Notes under the pieces: model-generated
The model's input: only the letters and a program-made list of their open reading frames with translations
The model's database searches: none
Told to the model about the DNA's origin: nothing
Program-made: the position numbers and the translations under genes
Source: Leucobacter sp. UBA1945
GTDB taxonomy: Bacteria; Actinomycetota; Actinomycetes; Actinomycetales; Microbacteriaceae
Assembly: GCA_002336855.1 (NCBI GenBank)
Contig: DDEV01000130.1
Span: 1,075-7,704, forward strand
Reading direction: 5' to 3'
Length of the DNA stretch: 6,630 nt
Shown here: positions 1-6,351 of the stretch, piece after piece
Numbering within the stretch: position 1 is the stretch's first letter
Layout of the letters: each line of letters opens with the position of its first letter

Positions 1-629
<629 letters not shown>

Positions 630-652
630 GTTGTTTCCTCTTCGCTTCCGAG

Positions 653-952
653 CTACAGCGCAGCCGTGAAGATGTCGATGGTGCCCGACTTCAGGGTCAC
701 AATGGCACGCTTGGTGTCCTTGCGCTTGCCCATGCCGAACTTGGTGCGGCGGGTCTTGCCCTTGCGGTTGAGCGTGTTGATCTTGTCGACCTTCACACCG
801 AAGACCTGCTCGATAGCGAACTTGATCTCGGTCTTGTTCGCGGTCGGTGCCACCTCGAAGGTGTACTGACCGTTGCGGTCGATCAGCCCGTAGCTCTTCT
901 CAGAAACGATCGGGCGAATGATCACGTCGTGGTGCGACTTGTTCAGGCTCAC
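653..952 (-). CDS. rplW: 50S ribosomal protein L23
   Basis: L23 binds 23S rRNA domain III beside the exit of the peptide tunnel and is the docking site for trigger factor and SRP. The 99-residue product has the usual length. The N-terminal signature IIRPIVSEKS (11-20) carries Glu18, which in E. coli L23 contacts trigger factor. The basic loop KTRRTKFGMGKRKDTKR (66-82) is the rRNA-binding extension. The start is GTG at 952, with a strong AAGGAGG (960-966, minus strand) 7 bases upstream. The start overlaps the rplD stop as GTGA (949-952), so translation is probably coupled to L4 synthesis. It sits between rplD and rplB as in nearly all bacterial S10 operons. Nothing unusual is seen. Confidence 0.98.
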   Translation of the reverse strand: MSLNKSHHDVIIRPIVSEKSYGLIDRNGQYTFEVAPTANKTEIKFAIEQVFGVKVDKINTLNRKGKTRRTKFGMGKRKDTKRAIVTLKSGTIDIFTAAL

Positions 953-1602
953 TTCGAGGCCTCCTTCTGGCCACGAGCCTCGACGAAGAGGTCGAATGCG
1001 GCCTTGGTGAACACGAGGTCATCGCTGACGACAACGTCGTATGCGTTGATCTGATCCTGGTACAGCACGTGCACCTGGGGCAGGTTGCGCACGCTCAGCA
1101 CGGTCAGCTCGTCTTCGCGGTCAACGACCACGAGCACGCGCTTGCTGGGAGCAACTGCTGCGAGGAACTCGCGAGCTGCCTTGGTGCTGGGCTTGCCCTC
1201 GATGCCGAAGCTCTCGACGACGTGCAGGCGGTTTGCGCGAGCGCGATCACTCAGCAGACCGACGAGCGCAGCCGCGATCATCTTCTTGGGGGTGCGCTGT
1301 GAGTAGTCGCGGGGCACGGGACCGTGCACGATGCCACCACCGCGGTGCTGCGGCATACGGACCGAACCCTGACGAGCGCGGCCGGTGCCCTTCTGCTTGA
1401 AGGGCTTGACACCCGAACCGCTGACTTCGCCGCGGGTCTTGACTTTGTGAGTACCCTGACGCGCAGCTGCGAGCTGAGCGGTCACCACCTGGTGGATCAG
1501 GGGCACGTTGGTTTCAGCGCCGAAGAGCGACTCGGGCAGATCGACCTTGCCGGCCTTCTTGCCCTTTGCGTCGACGACGTCGAGCTTGGTAGCGGTAGCC
1601 AT
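949..1602 (-). CDS. rplD: 50S ribosomal protein L4
   Basis: L4 is an early-assembly 23S rRNA-binding protein whose extended loop lines the tunnel constriction. In E. coli it also represses its own operon by binding the S10 leader. The 217-residue product shows the conserved extended loop from about residue 56 to 107, including KPFKQKGTGRARQGS (66-80), the region where macrolide-resistance changes occur in other bacteria, and MPQHRGGGIVHGP (83-95). A globular Rossmann-like C-terminal half follows, with RVLVVVD (155-161). The ATG at 1602 lies 3 bases after the rplC stop, with AAGGGGG (1611-1617, minus strand) 8 bases upstream, inside the end of rplC. The stop overlaps the rplW start. Whether L4 autoregulation exists in this organism is not shown by the gene itself; see the leader upstream of rpsJ. 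Confidence 0.98.
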   Translation of the reverse strand: MATATKLDVVDAKGKKAGKVDLPESLFGAETNVPLIHQVVTAQLAAARQGTHKVKTRGEVSGSGVKPFKQKGTGRARQGSVRMPQHRGGGIVHGPVPRDYSQRTPKKMIAAALVGLLSDRARANRLHVVESFGIEGKPSTKAAREFLAAVAPSKRVLVVVDREDELTVLSVRNLPQVHVLYQDQINAYDVVVSDDLVFTKAAFDLFVEARGQKEASK

Positions 1603-1605
1603 GAA

Positions 1606-2262
1606 CTACGCCCCCTTCACTGCGTTGCGAACGAATACGAGACGGCCACGGCCACCGGGAACTGCACCCTTGACGAGCAGCAGACCCTTCTCAGCGTCAA
1701 CTGCCTGAACGACGAGGTTCTGCACGGTAACGCGATCGTTACCCATGCGGCCTGCCATCTTCTGGCCCTTGAACACGCGACCGGGGGTAGCTGCGCCACC
1801 GACCGAGCCGGGCTTACGGTGGTTGCGGTGTGCACCGTGCGAAGCCGAGACACCCGAGAAGTTGTGACGCTTCATGGTGCCGGCGAAGCCCTTACCCTTC
1901 GACGTACCGACGACATCGATCTTCTGACCGGCCTCGAAGGTTGCGCCGACGGTGAGCTCCTGGCCCAGCGCGTACTCTGCGGCGTCAGCGGTGCGCACCT
2001 CGGTGAGGTGGCGACGCGGGGTGACGCCTGCCTTTGCGAAGTGACCGGCCGAGGGCTGGTTCACCTTGCGGGGATCGATCTGACCTGCGGCGATCTGCAC
2101 GGCGCTGTAGCCGTCGACCTCTGCGGTGCGGATCTGGGTGACCACGTTGGGGGCCACCTCAATGACGGTAACGGGAACGACCTTGCCGTTCTCGTCCCAA
2201 ACCTGGGTCATACCGAGCTTCGTGCCCAGCAGGCCCTTGACGTTGCGTTCTGCGTTCGACAT
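1606..2262 (-). CDS. rplC: 50S ribosomal protein L3
   Basis: L3 is an early-assembly 23S rRNA-binding protein whose central extension reaches toward the peptidyl-transferase centre. The 218-residue product has the expected length. It begins near GLLGTKLGMTQVW (10-22) and contains the highly conserved extension GTSKGKGFAGTMKRHNFSG (119-137), then SHGAHRNHRKPGSVGG (141-156), TPGRVFKGQKMAGRMG (159-174) and a C-terminal LLLVKGAVPGG (194-204). At the position of the methylated glutamine of E. coli L3 (after GSIG) this protein has glycine (about residue 156), so that PrmB-type modification would not apply. The ATG at 2262 is preceded by AAGGGGG (2269-2275, minus strand), part of which is the rpsJ stop codon, giving an 11-base gap and tight linkage. 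Confidence 0.98.
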   Translation of the reverse strand: MSNAERNVKGLLGTKLGMTQVWDENGKVVPVTVIEVAPNVVTQIRTAEVDGYSAVQIAAGQIDPRKVNQPSAGHFAKAGVTPRRHLTEVRTADAAEYALGQELTVGATFEAGQKIDVVGTSKGKGFAGTMKRHNFSGVSASHGAHRNHRKPGSVGGAATPGRVFKGQKMAGRMGNDRVTVQNLVVQAVDAEKGLLLVKGAVPGGRGRLVFVRNAVKGA

Positions 2263-2273
2263 TCGAGACCCCC

Positions 2274-2582
2274 TTACAGCTTGATCTCGATGTTGACGTC
2301 AGCCGGCAGGTCGAGACGCATGAGCGAATCAACGGCCTTCGGCGTGGGATCAACGATGTCGATCAGACGCTTGTGCGTGCGCTTCTCGAAGTGCTCGCGG
2401 CTGTCCTTGTACTTGTGAGGAGAGCGGATCACAGCGATCACGTTCTTCTCCGTGGGAAGGGGCACGGGGCCGATCACGGTTGCACCAGCGCGGGTGACCG
2501 TATCGACGATCTTGCGTGCCGAGCTATCGATGACCTCGTGGTCATACGACTTCAGTCGAATGCGGATCTTTTGGGCCGCCAT
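2274..2582 (-). CDS. rpsJ: 30S ribosomal protein S10 / NusE
   Basis: S10 is a 30S head protein that also acts, as NusE, in transcription antitermination and NusG-mediated coupling of transcription to translation. The 102-residue product MAAQKIRIRLKSYDHEVID... matches the usual bacterial length. It contains the AGATVIGPVPLPT signature (32-44) and the loop RSPHKYKDSREHFEKRTHKR (53-72), which inserts into the 30S head in assembled subunits. The open frame could be extended upstream to 2642, but that extension (MSTKAENIAHSTTRQEREKS) is unlike any S10 N-terminus. The ATG at 2582 has a purine-rich Shine-Dalgarno at 2586-2594, so I start there. It is the first gene of the S10 operon, transcribed from the gene-free region to its right. 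Confidence 0.98.
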   Translation of the reverse strand: MAAQKIRIRLKSYDHEVIDSSARKIVDTVTRAGATVIGPVPLPTEKNVIAVIRSPHKYKDSREHFEKRTHKRLIDIVDPTPKAVDSLMRLDLPADVNIEIKL

Positions 2583-2692
2583 AGACTTCTCTCTTTCTTG
2601 TCGCGTCGTACTGTGTGCGATGTTCTCTGCCTTTGTAGACAAGGATCATCGCGCCCAGCATTGGACGTCTTGCGTATCAGCGCCCTGTACAT
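2583..2692 (-). promoter_or_regulatory. putative 5' leader of the S10 operon with nested stem-loop
   Basis: If transcription starts about 7 bases after the proposed -10 box, rpsJ has a leader of about 110 bases. Within it the minus strand can pair GCGATG (2647-2652) with CATCGC (2617-2622) as a perfect 6-bp outer stem. Inside that, CCTTG (2640-2644) can pair with the CAAAGG segment (2630-2635), with one bulged base around a TCTA loop. The structure ends about 34 bases before the rpsJ start codon. In E. coli a structured S10 leader binds L4 to repress the operon; any such role here is inference. The folding was judged by eye only, and 6-bp stems occur by chance in GC-rich DNA. Confidence 0.35.
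2586..2594 (-). promoter_or_regulatory. Shine-Dalgarno of rpsJ
   Basis: The minus strand reads AGAGAGAAG just 3 bases before the ATG at 2582; the GAGAG core lies about 6-8 bases from the start. It is weaker than the GGAGG-type sites of the downstream ribosomal genes. It supports the short S10 start over the upstream extension of the frame. Confidence 0.6.
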
Positions 2693-2698
2693 TCACGG

Positions 2699-2726
2699 AG
2701 AATGACGCTCGCTGTTCACCTGTCAA
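2699..2726 (-). promoter_or_regulatory. rpsJ: candidate promoter of the S10 operon
   Basis: On the minus strand a perfect TTGACA -35 box (2721-2726) is followed after 16 bases by CATTCT (2699-2704), a weak -10 match. It points toward rpsJ and would start transcription near 2692. The -35 box is the best such match in the gene-free region. The poor -10 leaves the exact start uncertain. Confidence 0.45.
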
Positions 2727-2769
2727 ACGCGCACTGCTACTCAAGCCGGGGGTTGCCCGACCGGAGAAT

Positions 2770-2786
2770 GCTCGTCGGTGACGAGC
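2770..2786. other. short perfect hairpin upstream of the S10 promoter
   Basis: GCTCGTC (2770-2776), loop GGT, GACGAGC (2780-2786) form a perfect 7-bp inverted repeat with a 3-base loop, about 45 bases upstream of the TTGACA box. There is no T-run on either side. It could be a U-less terminator of the glycan operon, a protein-binding site, or chance. Confidence 0.35.
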
Positions 2787-2820
2787 CAGTGGCGTGTTGT
2801 TCGCTGCCCGCGGCCTAACC

Positions 2821-2845
2821 CACCTCTCGAACCTGTCGAGGAGTG
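2821..2845 (-). terminator. possible terminator hairpin of the glycan gene pair
   Basis: CACCTCTCGA (2821-2830) can pair with TCGAGGAGTG (2836-2845) around a 5-base loop ACCTG, with one mismatch and one G-T pair. It lies about 115 bases past the stop of the glycosyltransferase gene and before the S10 promoter, which is a sensible place for a terminator. There is no T-run after it in the minus-strand direction, so the assignment is weak. Confidence 0.3.
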
Positions 2846-2900
2846 GCTATGCACTACCTGGCAGTGATTTCCGCGCATGCGAAAAGTACTGAACCTGTCT

Positions 2901-2929
2901 ATTCTGACACGAGTTTGCGGTTCCTGCAA
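2901..2929 (-). promoter_or_regulatory. possible second, distal promoter toward rpsJ
   Basis: The minus strand has TTGCAG (2924-2929), 17 bases, then CAGAAT (2901-2906), a fair match to housekeeping -35/-10 spacing. It begins about 30 bases after the glycosyltransferase stop. If used, it would give a leader of roughly 310 bases before rpsJ and would have to read through the hairpins at 2821-2845 and 2770-2786. Confidence 0.25.
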
Positions 2930-2958
2930 GCCGGGCGTGTCGCGAATTTCACCCGCAT

Positions 2959-4062
2959 TTACGCGCGGCGCGCGAGCAGCTTCGGCATGCGCACGTAGAG
3001 CACCACGAGCGCGAGCCCGAGCACGAGCAGCAAGATCCACCAGATTGGTGCGACGAAGAGCGAGACGAGTCCAAGAACAGACGCGGCAATGGTGAAAAGC
3101 GCGTTGATTCCCGATGCCTGCACGTGCGAGAGGCCGAGTTGGTTGAGGCGCTGGTAGACGTGCTCCTTGTGCGGCTCGTCCCACTTGTGCCCGGCACGCA
3201 CGCGCTTCACGAGCGTCACTCCGACATCACCGAAGTAGATGATCATCGGGCCGATGGTGGCGAGGATCGGCATGCCCGAAGCGAGGGCCGCAAAACTGGT
3301 GACCGCAGTTGCCCCGCCGAGCAGATACGACCCTACGTCGCCAAGAAAGGCCCCCGGTTTCGTGAGGTTCCAAGGCAGGAAACCCGCGAAGCCCGCCGCG
3401 AGCACCAGGCCCGCTGCCAAGAGCCAAGGAAGCCCTGCGAACCAACCGGCCGCTGCAAAGGTGATCCCGGCGATCACGCCGTGGAAGCCGCTGATACCGT
3501 TCAGGCCGTCCATGAAGTTTGCGACGTTGATGTAACTCGACAAGAAGAGCACTGCATATGGCAACAGGGCAAGCAGCGCCCACCCCGGGAGCGGAACTGT
3601 GGTGGTCGCAGTACCGGCGAACGGCCACTCCGAGGCACCCGGGATAAACCCAAACAAGGCCGAACCGTCGTCTGTGCTGCGCAGCGCCCAGAGTCCAAGC
3701 GGAACGGCAACACCGATTGCGAGCAACACGAGACTACGCACGAGTACGCTCACTCCGCGCAGATCCTCAGCGAGACCGAGCAGGCCCGCGGCTATGCCGC
3801 CAACAAGCACAACGAGCATGGGCTGCCACCACGGATTGAGCGTCTGGGTGAAACCCCAGAGCGTCACCCCGTAGCCAACCGCTACCGCGATGAGCACGGC
3901 GAGGCCGAGGCCCCGCAAAACCGGCTTCTCATGCGAAGAGCGTTCGTTCGGCACATCCATGATGCCGAGGCGCACGAGCAAGGGCTTGACGACGAGAGGC
4001 AGCAGCAGGCTGAGCGCAAGGGTCAGTGCCCCCGCAACGATCGCGGTGACAAGAGGGCTCAC
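2959..4062 (-). CDS. MraY/WecA/TagO-family polyprenyl-phosphate sugar-1-phosphate transferase
   Basis: This membrane enzyme is predicted to transfer a sugar-1-phosphate from a UDP-sugar to undecaprenyl phosphate at the inner face of the membrane, the first step of a lipid-linked cell-wall glycan. The 367-residue product is polytopic, with about ten hydrophobic helices (for example 5-25, 50-70, 106-126, 160-180, 214-232, 318-356). Family motifs appear in order: DVPNERSSHEKPVLRGLG (36-53), a GLAEDLRG segment (96-103) where the family commonly has two aspartates, NFMDGLNGISG (182-192), LGDVGSYLLGG (240-250), and the cytoplasmic FGDVGVTLVKR (278-288) with GHKWDEPHKEHVYQR (291-305). The start is GTG at 4062, overlapping the dehydratase stop as GTGA, with GAGGAG 8 bases upstream, so the pair is probably translated together. 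It is clearly not MraY itself, which lies in the cell-division cluster. The exact sugar is unknown. WecA-like enzymes use UDP-GlcNAc or related HexNAc sugars. Confidence 0.9.
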   Translation of the reverse strand: MSPLVTAIVAGALTLALSLLLPLVVKPLLVRLGIMDVPNERSSHEKPVLRGLGLAVLIAVAVGYGVTLWGFTQTLNPWWQPMLVVLVGGIAAGLLGLAEDLRGVSVLVRSLVLLAIGVAVPLGLWALRSTDDGSALFGFIPGASEWPFAGTATTTVPLPGWALLALLPYAVLFLSSYINVANFMDGLNGISGFHGVIAGITFAAAGWFAGLPWLLAAGLVLAAGFAGFLPWNLTKPGAFLGDVGSYLLGGATAVTSFAALASGMPILATIGPMIIYFGDVGVTLVKRVRAGHKWDEPHKEHVYQRLNQLGLSHVQASGINALFTIAASVLGLVSLFVAPIWWILLLVLGLALVVLYVRMPKLLARRA

Positions 4063-5891
4063 TCGACGCGCTCCTCAGCCTCAGCCGTGAGGTCCATGCG
4101 CGCGACCCAACCCGCATGGTCGAGCGCCTCCGGGCTGATGGTATCGACGTGTGCGTGGGTGATCTTCGCGTGGAACGGGCGCTCATCGCCCTCCCCATCC
4201 GCAACGAGCTCTTCGTGCAGCTTCTCGCCGTGACGCAGGCCCGTGAACACGATTTCGACGTGCTTTCCAGACTGCGCGATCATGCGCTGCGCAACCTCGA
4301 GAATCTTCACCGGTTCACCCATATCGAGGATCAACACCTCGCCCTGCCGACCAATGCCTCCGGCCTGGATCACCAGCTGGCAGGCTTCGGGAATCGTCAT
4401 GAAGAATCGGGTCACATCGGGGTGCGTCACGGTCAGCGGGCCGCCAGCCTCGATGAGCGCGCGGAACGTGGGCAGCATCGATCCTCGACTGCCGATGACA
4501 TTGCCGAAACGCACCGAAAGGTACCTCTGGCCAGTCTCTTGCGCCATCCAGGCGGTGAGCTTTTCGGCGACCCGCTTCGAGTGGCCGAGTACGCTCGTCG
4601 GGTTTGCGGCCTTATCGGTCGAGACGTTCACGAACGTAGTAACTCCCGCCGACCGTGCTGCCTGCAGCACGTTGAGCGTTCCGAGCACATTGGTCTTCCA
4701 CGCCTCGTCGGGGTACTGCTCGAGCATGGGCAGATGCTTCAGCGCCGCGGCGTGAAACACCACGTCAGGCTTGCGCTCCTGGAAGATCTGCTGCAGGGCG
4801 GCAGCGTCACGAATATCTGCGAGCACAACGTCTCGGGTGTCGAGCAGCCCGTGGCCATGGATGGCCAACTGGGCGGCCTGCAACGCAGTCTCGTCGCGGT
4901 CGAGCAGGATCAACTCGCGGGGAGCAAACCTCGCGAGCTGTCGACTCAGTTCTGAACCGATCGAGCCGCCCGCACCGGTGACAAGCACTACACGGTCTTG
5001 TAGATACTGCGCGATCGACTCGGTCTCGAGGCGCACCGGGTGCCTGCCGATGAGATCTTCAATAGTGAGCTCGCGCACCTCGTTGACGACCGACGAGTTC
5101 TGCAGCAGTTGGTCAAGCGGGGGAAGCACGAGCACCTTCATGCCTGCCTGATCTGCGAGCTGGTCGATACTGCGCATGAGGCTCGCATCAGCGTCACCGA
5201 TGCACACCATCAACGTGGTCGCACCCGTTTGGCCCGCGGCGTGCGCTAGGTCTTCGAGCCCGCCGAGCACGCGCACGCCTCGAACCTCAAGGTTGCGCTT
5301 GCGTGCATCATCGTCAAGAAATCCGACCGGCACCACGGGAGCAAGTTGATCGGTGAGCAGACGCTTCACCGTCTGGTTGCCGAGGTACCCCGCACCATAC
5401 AGCAGCGCACGTTCAGCACCCTGGTTCGGCTTGATGCTGCGCTCAGCCGAGAGGCGCAGCAGGTACCGGGCCGCGGCCATGATGGTAAAGGTGATCGGCG
5501 CCGCAATCACCATCGTGCTGCGCGGAATACCATTGCCGTAGGCAAGCAGGTAGGCGATGATCCAGGCGATGACCATCACCGAGAACACGTCGAAGACGAG
5601 CGCCTTCACTTCGTCGAAGCCGCCGATCTCATAGCGGTCGCGATAGAGCCAGAACACCCATCCCGCGATCAGCTGCAGCACGATCGTGATCGCGATCAAG
5701 ACAATCGCCCAGCCCCAGTGAATGACGTGCAGCACGAAGTCGTAGCGCAGTGCGAGCGCGGCGAGAATGCCGACCGTCCACGCGAAGGCGTCGTAGAAGA
5801 AGAGCGCCCCCGCCTCACGCATTGATCGCATGAAGCCGTTCTGGGGGCCGCGCGAGCCCGCACCTCTGGTTGCTGTGTTCGGCTGATTCAC
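4059..5891 (-). CDS. membrane-anchored nucleotide-sugar 4,6-dehydratase (CapD/WbpM/PglF type)
   Basis: Members of this family convert UDP-GlcNAc (or a related UDP-sugar) to the 4-keto-6-deoxy sugar used in capsule, O-antigen or protein glycans. The product is about 610 residues, the usual full length. It has four N-terminal membrane helices (about 29-47, 56-83, 99-118, 126-144), a first Rossmann domain with GAGYLG (166-171), and a C-terminal extended SDR domain with VLVTGAGGSIGSELSRQLA (302-320), HAAALKHLPMLE (380-391) and STDKAANPTSVLGHSKR (424-440). RFFMT (495-499) and GLRHGEKLHEEL (551-562) follow. The classical YxxxK tyrosine, Met in WbpM/PglF, is Leu435, while Thr425, Asp426, Lys427 and Lys439 remain. 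The frame opens back to 5969. I choose GTG at 5891 because the upstream 26 residues lack family character and a TATGCT box sits 6 bases before this GTG. No clear Shine-Dalgarno precedes it; ATG codons at 5831 and 5822 are alternatives. Confidence 0.88.
   Translation of the reverse strand: MNQPNTATRGAGSRGPQNGFMRSMREAGALFFYDAFAWTVGILAALALRYDFVLHVIHWGWAIVLIAITIVLQLIAGWVFWLYRDRYEIGGFDEVKALVFDVFSVMVIAWIIAYLLAYGNGIPRSTMVIAAPITFTIMAAARYLLRLSAERSIKPNQGAERALLYGAGYLGNQTVKRLLTDQLAPVVPVGFLDDDARKRNLEVRGVRVLGGLEDLAHAAGQTGATTLMVCIGDADASLMRSIDQLADQAGMKVLVLPPLDQLLQNSSVVNEVRELTIEDLIGRHPVRLETESIAQYLQDRVVLVTGAGGSIGSELSRQLARFAPRELILLDRDETALQAAQLAIHGHGLLDTRDVVLADIRDAAALQQIFQERKPDVVFHAAALKHLPMLEQYPDEAWKTNVLGTLNVLQAARSAGVTTFVNVSTDKAANPTSVLGHSKRVAEKLTAWMAQETGQRYLSVRFGNVIGSRGSMLPTFRALIEAGGPLTVTHPDVTRFFMTIPEACQLVIQAGGIGRQGEVLILDMGEPVKILEVAQRMIAQSGKHVEIVFTGLRHGEKLHEELVADGEGDERPFHAKITHAHVDTISPEALDHAGWVARMDLTAEAEERVE
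4071..4076 (-). promoter_or_regulatory. Shine-Dalgarno fixing the glycosyltransferase start
   Basis: GAGGAG on the minus strand lies 8 bases before the GTG at 4062, within the last codons of the dehydratase gene. It supports the GTG start that overlaps the upstream stop codon. Confidence 0.8.
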
Positions 5892-5897
5892 CCTTTG

Positions 5898-5903
5898 AGC
5901 ATA
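5898..5903 (-). promoter_or_regulatory. candidate -10 box of the dehydratase-glycosyltransferase pair
   Basis: TATGCT on the minus strand ends 6 bases before the GTG at 5891. That spacing would put the transcription start at or beside the start codon, as in the leaderless mRNAs common in actinobacteria. No convincing -35 box is seen at 16-19 bases upstream. Confidence 0.35.
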
Positions 5904-5991
5904 GCCGCGAGAGGTGCACAAGGCCTGACTGACCTGCCGCTGAGGGCCGATCTCCACATGAAGATTCACTGTCGCTGCGGCGCTGTCTCGG

Positions 5992-5999
5992 TAGATAAT
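5992..5999 (+). promoter_or_regulatory. candidate -10 box of the small acidic protein gene
   Basis: TAGATAAT contains two overlapping -10-like hexamers, TAGATA (5992-5997) and GATAAT (5994-5999). It is an AT-rich island in GC-rich sequence and would give a leader of about 55 bases before the ATG at 6062. The -35 region is poor; TTCACT at 5965-5970 is too far for standard spacing. It is back-to-back with the dehydratase promoter. Confidence 0.4.
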
Positions 6000-6048
6000 G
6001 ATGAGGTGCGCCCCCGGCGCGCTGCCGCTCGCGGCACTCCCCCTATCC

Positions 6049-6054
6049 GAAGGA
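6049..6054 (+). promoter_or_regulatory. Shine-Dalgarno of the small acidic protein gene
   Basis: GAAGGA lies 7 bases before the ATG at 6062, a good match and spacing that fixes the start and supports this short frame as a real gene. Confidence 0.75.
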
Positions 6055-6061
6055 ACTCATT

Positions 6062-6277
6062 ATGGGAATTGAAGATCTCGCAAAGCAGGCCGGCGACTTC
6101 GCAAAGGACAACGCAGACAAGATCCAGGAGGCGCTCAAGAGCGAGCAGGCCGAGGGCATCAGCGACAAGGTGCTCGACGGTGCGGCAGACCTTGCGAACA
6201 AGCTCACAGGCGGCAAGTTCGCCGACCAGATCGACGGCGCCCGCGACGCAGCAGACGGAGCAATTGGCAACGAGTAG
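6062..6277 (+). CDS. small acidic helical protein, Rv0909/MT0933 antitoxin-like
   Basis: The 71-residue product has one methionine, no cysteine, no membrane segment and no signal peptide. It is rich in Asp, Glu, Ala and Lys and should be almost entirely helical. The pattern MGIEDLAKQAGDFAKDNADKI, then SDKVLDGAADLANKLTGGKFADQID, resembles the mycobacterial Rv0909/MT0933 family annotated as putative type II antitoxins (Gly-rich start, N-DK segment, TGGKxxDxI motif near the C-terminus). Recognition is by eye. The gene has its own -10-like box, a good Shine-Dalgarno and a clear terminator, so it is probably a single-gene transcript. No toxin of the Rv0910 type lies beside it: tuf follows on the opposite strand. 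A general stress or nucleoid-related small protein is an alternative, and toxin neutralisation is not supported by context. Confidence 0.7.
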   Translation: MGIEDLAKQAGDFAKDNADKIQEALKSEQAEGISDKVLDGAADLANKLTGGKFADQIDGARDAADGAIGNE

Positions 6278-6293
6278 CCACTGCTCAACCGAG

Positions 6294-6327
6294 AAAGAGC
6301 CCTCAAGGAGTGCCTTGGGGGCTCTTT
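6294..6327 (+). terminator. intrinsic terminator of the small acidic protein gene
   Basis: AAAGAGCCCTCAAGG (6294-6308) pairs with CCTTGGGGGCTCTTT (6313-6327) around the loop AGTG, with a single G-T wobble in 15 pairs and a short T-run at 6325-6328. It starts 17 bases after the stop codon. The A-rich left arm means it might also act on minus-strand transcripts that pass the tuf terminator. Confidence 0.9.
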
Positions 6328-6351
6328 TATGTAGCAATGGGCAAGCAGCAA

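Larger units (their letters stand above)
2583..2958. other. gene-free region between the glycosyltransferase gene and rpsJ
   Basis: This 376-base stretch contains no frame that I can support as a gene on either strand; the frames crossing it have no recognisable protein character. It holds two candidate promoters toward rpsJ (2699-2726 and 2901-2929), the putative S10 leader with a stem-loop (2617-2652), and two hairpins (2770-2786 and 2821-2845), either of which could end the upstream transcript. It also has a 9-base direct repeat GAACCTGTC (2829-2837 and 2891-2899). No tRNA or known RNA family was recognised. Confidence 0.6.

Noticed and set aside
1324..2418. 364-codon open frame on the plus strand
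   Set aside because: It runs antisense across rplD, rplC and rpsJ, all certain genes. Its protein has no recognisable family character, as expected for a high-GC shadow frame.
2583..2642. N-terminal extension of rpsJ to 2642
   Set aside because: S10 proteins begin at the MAAQKIRIRL type N-terminus. The extension overlaps the leader stem-loop and the Shine-Dalgarno.
2741..3184. 147-codon minus-strand frame across the gene-free region
   Set aside because: It overlaps the end of the transferase gene in another frame, is Arg/Ala-rich, and has no recognisable domain or ribosome-binding site.
3124..4233. 369-codon open frame on the plus strand
   Set aside because: It is antisense to the WecA/TagO-type transferase gene. 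The product is very rich in charged and Arg/Glu residues with no domain pattern, a typical shadow.
4116..4955. 279-codon plus-strand frame antisense to the dehydratase
   Set aside because: The opposite strand carries clear SDR motifs; this frame shows none and is a codon-bias shadow.
5892..5969. N-terminal extension of the dehydratase to a GTG at 5969
   Set aside because: The added residues lack family character, no Shine-Dalgarno precedes that GTG, and the extension would run through the TATGCT box at 5898-5903.
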